In this document: piece after piece, positions 60,619-64,000 of the stretch
Numbering within the stretch: position 1 is the stretch's first letter
Layout: the number at the start of each line of letters is the position of its first letter
DNA from: Parachryseolinea silvisoli
GTDB taxonomy: Bacteria; Bacteroidota; Bacteroidia; Cytophagales; Cyclobacteriaceae
Assembly: GCF_021190955.1 (NCBI RefSeq)
Contig: NZ_JAIOAO010000001.1
Coordinates: forward strand, 186,001 to 250,000
Length of the DNA: 64,000 nucleotides
Direction of reading: 5' to 3'
The notes under the pieces: model-generated
Seen by the model: the letters and a program-made list of their open reading frames with translations, nothing else
Databases searched by the model: none
What the model was told of the DNA's origin: nothing
Translations under genes and position numbers: made by a program

Positions 60619-60635
60619 ACTTTACACCGTTAAGT
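60619..60635 (+). promoter_or_regulatory. 17-bp palindrome upstream of tetR (candidate operator 1)
   Basis: ACTTTACACCGTTAAGT fits the palindrome ACTTnAC-N3-GTnAAGT. It ends 18 bp before the tetR start codon. A near-identical site stands upstream of tolC at 61299-61315, in the opposite orientation. Confidence 0.65.
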
Positions 60636-60653
60636 AAGTAACCACTGAACAAT

Positions 60654-61277
60654 ATGTCCATCGCCGAAAGAAAAGAACGTCAGAAAATCGAGTTACGGGC
60701 TAAGATCCTGGACGCGGCGCGCATGTTGTTTCTGGAGCAAGGCTATGAGCAAACCTCTATCCGCAACATTGCGGACAAGATCGAATACTCCCCGACAACC
60801 ATCTACCTCTATTTTAAGGACAAGGACGATGTCTTTTATGCCCTGCACCAGGAAGGCTTTGCGCTCCTGCGGCAGTTCATACGGCCACTGGAGCACGTTT
60901 CTAACCCTTTCGAGCGCCTGAAGGCCCTGGCGAAGGTCTATACCACCTTTGCCATGGAAAATACCGAGTTCTACGACTTGATGTTTACCATGCCCGCCCC
61001 GATGAACGCCTTACAGAAAGAGGAATGGACGGAAGGCGACATGGCCTTTGGTTTCCTGCTTCAGACAATCCGCGACTGCCAGGCGATCGGGTATTTCGAG
61101 GGTATGGACACCGAGGTCCTCTCCTACACCGTCTGGTCGATGGTGCACGGCATTTGCAGCCTCGAGATCCGTGGCCGATGCAGCAAAGTACTTAGTGACG
61201 CTACGCATGAAAATATTGTCGCCAAGGCTACCGCCCAGGTACTGCATATTCTGGAAAAAATGAATCCACCCCGCTAG
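60654..61277 (+). CDS. TetR/AcrR family repressor of the efflux operon
   Basis: The 207-residue protein has an N-terminal TetR DNA-binding domain (ILDAARMLFLEQGYEQTSIRNIADKIEYSPTTIYLYFKDKDDVFYAL, about 18-64) and a helical ligand-binding domain of the usual length. It is followed 47 bp later by a TolC, adaptor and RND pump gene set on the same strand. This genetic arrangement and the two shared palindromes point to local repression relieved by a pump substrate. The inducer is unknown. Confidence 0.93.
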   Translation: MSIAERKERQKIELRAKILDAARMLFLEQGYEQTSIRNIADKIEYSPTTIYLYFKDKDDVFYALHQEGFALLRQFIRPLEHVSNPFERLKALAKVYTTFAMENTEFYDLMFTMPAPMNALQKEEWTEGDMAFGFLLQTIRDCQAIGYFEGMDTEVLSYTVWSMVHGICSLEIRGRCSKVLSDATHENIVAKATAQVLHILEKMNPPR

Positions 61278-61298
61278 ACTAAAAAAATTTGTCTTACG

Positions 61299-61315
61299 AC
61301 TTAACAGTGTAAACT
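61299..61315 (+). promoter_or_regulatory. 17-bp palindrome upstream of tolC (candidate operator 2)
   Basis: ACTTAACAGTGTAAACT fits ACTTnAC-N3-GTnAAGT with one mismatch. It ends 9 bp before the TolC start codon at 61325. Its reverse complement shares 15 of 16 positions with the site at 60619 (core TTTACAC-GTTAAGT). Confidence 0.65.
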
Positions 61316-61324
61316 AAATAACCG

Positions 61325-62698
61325 ATGAACATCTCAACACCCTTCAAGGCCCTCCGGAATCGCTGGCTCCCGCTGCTGGTAGCCCTTCTTCCGGCCGGTG
61401 TGTACGCTCAGCCGGTACTCGACACCTACGTGGCCGAGGGACTGCGCAGCAACATTGTGCTTCAACAGCGGAATATTTCGTTGCTACAAGCCGAAAACTC
61501 CCTGCGCATTGCCCACAGCTACTTCCTGCCGTCGGTCACCCTGCAAGGCGACTATACGTCGGGCAAAGGCGGCCGGAGCATCGACATCCCGATCGGTGAT
61601 CTGCTCAATCCCGTTTACTCATCGCTTAACCAGCTTACCGGTAGTGACGCCTTTCCTCAAGTGCAGAACGTCAGCCAGAACTTCTTCCCCCATGACTTCT
61701 ACGACGCCAAAGTGCGCACATCCCTCCCGTTGATAAACACCGACTTGTATATGAACCGCGCCATTCAACACGACCAGGTTGTGCTCAAACAATTTGAAGT
61801 CGACGCCTATAAACGCCAGTTGGTGTTCGACATCAAACGTTCGTACTATGATTACCTGGCAGCGATCGAGGCGGTAAAGATTTACGAAAGCGGCCTGGTG
61901 CTGGTAAATAAGAATGTAGAAATAAATGAATCGCTAACACGCAACGGCAAGGGCCTTCCCGCCAACCTGCTGCGGTCACGCAGTGAAGCCGACCGCCTGC
62001 GCGCCGACTTGAACAGCGCTAACAATACAGCGGAGAATGCTCGTCGCTATTTCAACTTCCTATTGAACAAATCCCTTGAAAGTACGGTCACCGTAGACAC
62101 AGCCGTGATGAGTGTTCCGCTGCCCGACTCGGTGGAGCACGATGCTGCCGCACGCGAAGAGCTTTCCATGCTGCGCACGGCACGGTCTATCAATCAATCG
62201 CAGATTCGCATGACCCGTCTCAACCGCGTGCCGAAGCTTAGCGCATTCCTGGACCTTGGCTCGCAGGCTACACATTGGGAGTTTAACAACGACTCGCGCT
62301 ACTACCTGGTGGGCGTACAACTTTCTTTGCCACTCTTTCAGGGCTTTCGCAACAACTATACCATTCGCCAATATAAACACGAGCTGCAAAAAACAGAGCT
62401 GGAGCTGAACAATACAACACGCCAGCTGGAGCTTGCCACGTCAATTGCTCAAAACGACTTACAGACGGCCACACAAAACCTGCAGGCAGCGCACCAGCAA
62501 CAACGCTCGGCCCAAAGCTACTTTACACTGATCGAAAAAGGATACCAACAAGGTGTCAACAGCCTGATCGAGTTTCTCGACGCCCGTAACCAGTTGACGG
62601 CCTCCGCCCTGCAGCTCAACCTGCGCACCTTTGACGTACTGCGCGCCGTGGCACGACTGGAGCGTGAAACAGCTTCCTATACCCTCACTTCAAACTAA
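61325..62698 (+). CDS. TolC-family outer-membrane efflux protein
   Basis: The 457-residue protein has a signal peptide (LPLLVALLPAGVYAQ) and two related TolC halves of paired long helices: LRSNIVLQQRNISLLQAENSLRIAHSYFLPSVTL in the first and SINQSQIRMTRLNRVPKLSAFLDLGSQ in the second. The late QQGVNSLIEFLDARNQLTASALQLN segment is also typical. It forms the outer-membrane channel of the tripartite pump encoded here. The adaptor gene follows 29 bp later. Confidence 0.93.
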   Translation: MNISTPFKALRNRWLPLLVALLPAGVYAQPVLDTYVAEGLRSNIVLQQRNISLLQAENSLRIAHSYFLPSVTLQGDYTSGKGGRSIDIPIGDLLNPVYSSLNQLTGSDAFPQVQNVSQNFFPHDFYDAKVRTSLPLINTDLYMNRAIQHDQVVLKQFEVDAYKRQLVFDIKRSYYDYLAAIEAVKIYESGLVLVNKNVEINESLTRNGKGLPANLLRSRSEADRLRADLNSANNTAENARRYFNFLLNKSLESTVTVDTAVMSVPLPDSVEHDAAAREELSMLRTARSINQSQIRMTRLNRVPKLSAFLDLGSQATHWEFNNDSRYYLVGVQLSLPLFQGFRNNYTIRQYKHELQKTELELNNTTRQLELATSIAQNDLQTATQNLQAAHQQQRSAQSYFTLIEKGYQQGVNSLIEFLDARNQLTASALQLNLRTFDVLRAVARLERETASYTLTSN

Positions 62699-62727
62699 CC
62701 GATTCTAACGACCTCAACATACGCATT

Positions 62728-63792
62728 ATGAAACGTATCCATACATCCTTCCTTTCTTCCCTGGCGTTCATCGCCATCCTGGCCGCGGTGCAGGCTTGCT
62801 CTGACAGCAAGGGAAACACCCGCAGCATTCCGTCCCGCTCCGAGGCCGTGCCTGTGAAAGTCATGGCGCTGGAGAAAAGCTCTTCCGCTGCCGCCGTCAT
62901 TGCCTCTGGACAGCTCAGCACCGAAGACGAATCCATTCTGGGCTTTAAGATCGGGGGCGTGGTCAGCCGCGTGCTGGTCAAAGAAGGTGACGCCGTCAAA
63001 AAGGGACAGCTCCTGGCAACACTCGACCAAACCGAGATCGACGCTACAGTAGCGCAGGCACGCCACGGCTTTGAGAAAGCGCAACGCGACTACGAACGCA
63101 CCAGCCATCTGTACCACGACAGTGTCGCTACGCTGGAGCAATGGCAGAACTCCCAGACCGCCCTGGACGTAGCACGCGAGCAGCTTGCTGCCGCCCGCTT
63201 TAACAAGAGCCACGCGGAAATACGGGCTGCCGGCAATGGCTATGTGCTCAGCAAGTTTATCAATCCCGGCCAGGTGGTGGGCGCAGGCGAACGGGCTCTG
63301 CAGTGTAACGTTACGGCCAATGGTAACTGGGTTCTGAAAGTAAGTGTGAGCGATAAACAATGGGCGCTGCTGAAGGTTGGAGAAAAAGCTGCGATCTCTA
63401 TCGATGCGTTTCCAGATCAGTCATTCCCCGCTGTGATTTCCCGGAAGTCTGAAACTGTAGATCGTCAGACCGGGACCTTTACCGTAGAGCTTCGTCTGGA
63501 CGCTACCAAAGCCCGCCTGGCCACAGGCATGTTTGGCTCGGCGAAGATCCAATCTGCGCAAACCAATACCTTCTGGTCGGTGCCCTATGAAAGTGTGCTC
63601 GATGCCAGCGGCGACGAAGGATTCGTTTTTGTTACCCGCGACGATAAAACGGCGCATAAGCAACGCGTTACGGTTGCCTCCTTTGACGGCCAGCACATCA
63701 ACATTCGCGGCGGACTGGAAGATGCCGGCAAACTGATCATCTCGGGTAGCGCATACCTGTCCGACAACTCTCCCATCACCATTATACAATAA
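62728..63792 (+). CDS. RND efflux periplasmic adaptor (membrane fusion) lipoprotein
   Basis: The 354-residue protein has a lipobox (AVQACSDS) and the layout of an AcrA/MexA-type adaptor. A lipoyl half with GFKIGGVVSRVLVKEGDAVKKGQLLATLD comes first, then a helical hairpin (KAQRDYERTSHLYHDSVATLEQWQNSQTALDVAREQL). The second lipoyl half (IRAAGNGYVLSKFINPGQVVGAG) and the barrel domain follow. It links the inner-membrane pump to TolC. The pump gene starts 5 bp after its stop codon. Confidence 0.94.
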   Translation: MKRIHTSFLSSLAFIAILAAVQACSDSKGNTRSIPSRSEAVPVKVMALEKSSSAAAVIASGQLSTEDESILGFKIGGVVSRVLVKEGDAVKKGQLLATLDQTEIDATVAQARHGFEKAQRDYERTSHLYHDSVATLEQWQNSQTALDVAREQLAAARFNKSHAEIRAAGNGYVLSKFINPGQVVGAGERALQCNVTANGNWVLKVSVSDKQWALLKVGEKAAISIDAFPDQSFPAVISRKSETVDRQTGTFTVELRLDATKARLATGMFGSAKIQSAQTNTFWSVPYESVLDASGDEGFVFVTRDDKTAHKQRVTVASFDGQHINIRGGLEDAGKLIISGSAYLSDNSPITIIQ

Positions 63793-63797
63793 GCTGT

Positions 63798-64000
63798 ATG
63801 AAGATCTCTGAATATGCTGTCAAGAATTATCAGTTTACGCTGATCATGTTCTTAATGGCCGCTGCCGTGGGCATCACCACGCTGCTGACCATGCCCCGGG
63901 GAGAAGACCCGGAAACCGAATCTCCGCAGTTCTCTGTCGTCGTAGTATACCCCGGCACCAGCCCTAAGGATATGGAAGAGCTGGTGGTCGATCCGATGGA
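63798..64000 (+). CDS. RND efflux pump inner-membrane subunit, truncated by the window end
   Basis: ATG 63798 opens a frame that runs to the window edge: MKISEYAVKNYQFTLIMFLM, then GITTLLTMPRGEDPETESPQF and VVVVYPGTSPKDMEELVVDP. This is the standard start of an AcrB/HAE-type RND transporter (first membrane helix, PRGEDPE, and the PGTSP segment of the porter domain). Only 67 codons are visible. It belongs to the TetR-controlled operon. Confidence 0.9.
   Translation, partial: MKISEYAVKNYQFTLIMFLMAAAVGITTLLTMPRGEDPETESPQFSVVVVYPGTSPKDMEELVVDPM

Noticed and set aside
1-64000. tRNA, rRNA, known riboswitches and mobile elements
   Set aside because: I looked through all intergenic stretches and found no tRNA-like cloverleaf, rRNA segment, transposase gene, FMN or cobalamin riboswitch that I could support. 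A small RNA cannot be excluded without expression data.

Overview
The window is a stretch of Bacteroidota chromosome, most likely Cytophagales (a Chryseolinea/Ohtaekwangia-like soil bacterium). This placement is inferred from a SusC/SusD pair, many lipoproteins with a Cys lipobox followed by acidic residues, a near absence of Shine-Dalgarno sequences, promoters of the TAnnTTTG (-7) type, an Lhr-like ligase-associated helicase, and GC-rich coding DNA. It is gene dense, almost entirely protein coding, and shows no rRNA, tRNA, CRISPR array, insertion sequence or phage gene.

Layout. 1-8 kb: a truncated gene, an Ig-domain lipoprotein, a PAP2 phosphatase, riboflavin synthase, a three-gene membrane protein/winged-helix regulator/secreted protein operon, a DUF72 protein, and a reverse-strand membrane cluster (TM2, DUF2752, DUF4870-like, M48 protease). 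8-18 kb: a reverse-strand nutrient-uptake operon (DUF5018-type lipoprotein, SusC, SusD, giant FG-GAP/ASPIC lipoprotein) with a strong terminator hairpin before the last gene. 18.6-25.6 kb: cysS, yidD, a Tat-exported Gfo/Idh/MocA oxidoreductase, a DMT transporter, an FKBP isomerase, a DUF2911 protein and an orphan NarL-type response regulator. 25.6-26.5 kb: a gene-free stretch with two copies of an unusual repeat. 26.5-32.5 kb: a TonB-dependent receptor, a CHRD-like lipoprotein, a Tat-exported PLP aminotransferase and an AEC transporter. 32.5-36.7 kb (reverse): a polysaccharide flippase, a glutaminase-dead asparagine-synthetase-like enzyme, YwbE and a J-domain protein. 36.7-44 kb: an SMP-30 lipoprotein, a 34-residue membrane peptide, a GIN-domain protein, a CMD/AhpD-like protein, a Crp-like regulator, and a GH20 hexosaminidase with a DUF5009 membrane protein.

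44-47 kb holds a glycine-rich RRM protein and a DEXH helicase. 47.2-54.7 kb is a light-response and carotenoid island: a CarH/LitR-like MerR-B12 photoreceptor, then a 34-bp palindrome abutting a good promoter, then an ECF sigma factor, crtI, crtB, idi, a photolyase, an SRPBCC protein, crtZ and a lycopene cyclase, all packed head to tail and closed by a terminator. 54.8-60.3 kb carries a coiled-coil lipoprotein, type II NADH dehydrogenase, the Kup potassium transporter and a second PAP2 enzyme. 60.6-64 kb is a TetR-controlled RND efflux operon (TolC, adaptor, start of the pump), with a 17-bp palindrome upstream of both tetR and tolC.

Most notable for follow-up: (1) the paired repeats at 25.67-26.00 kb, each with five CAG or CCG cores spaced exactly 11 bp apart, in which all five cores and the opposing arm change together between copies; (2) the light-response island with its candidate operator; (3) the shared operator-like palindromes of the efflux operon; (4) an aminotransferase predicted to be exported; (5) an asparagine-synthetase homologue lacking its catalytic cysteine. 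All functional assignments are from reading the sequence; no database search was run.
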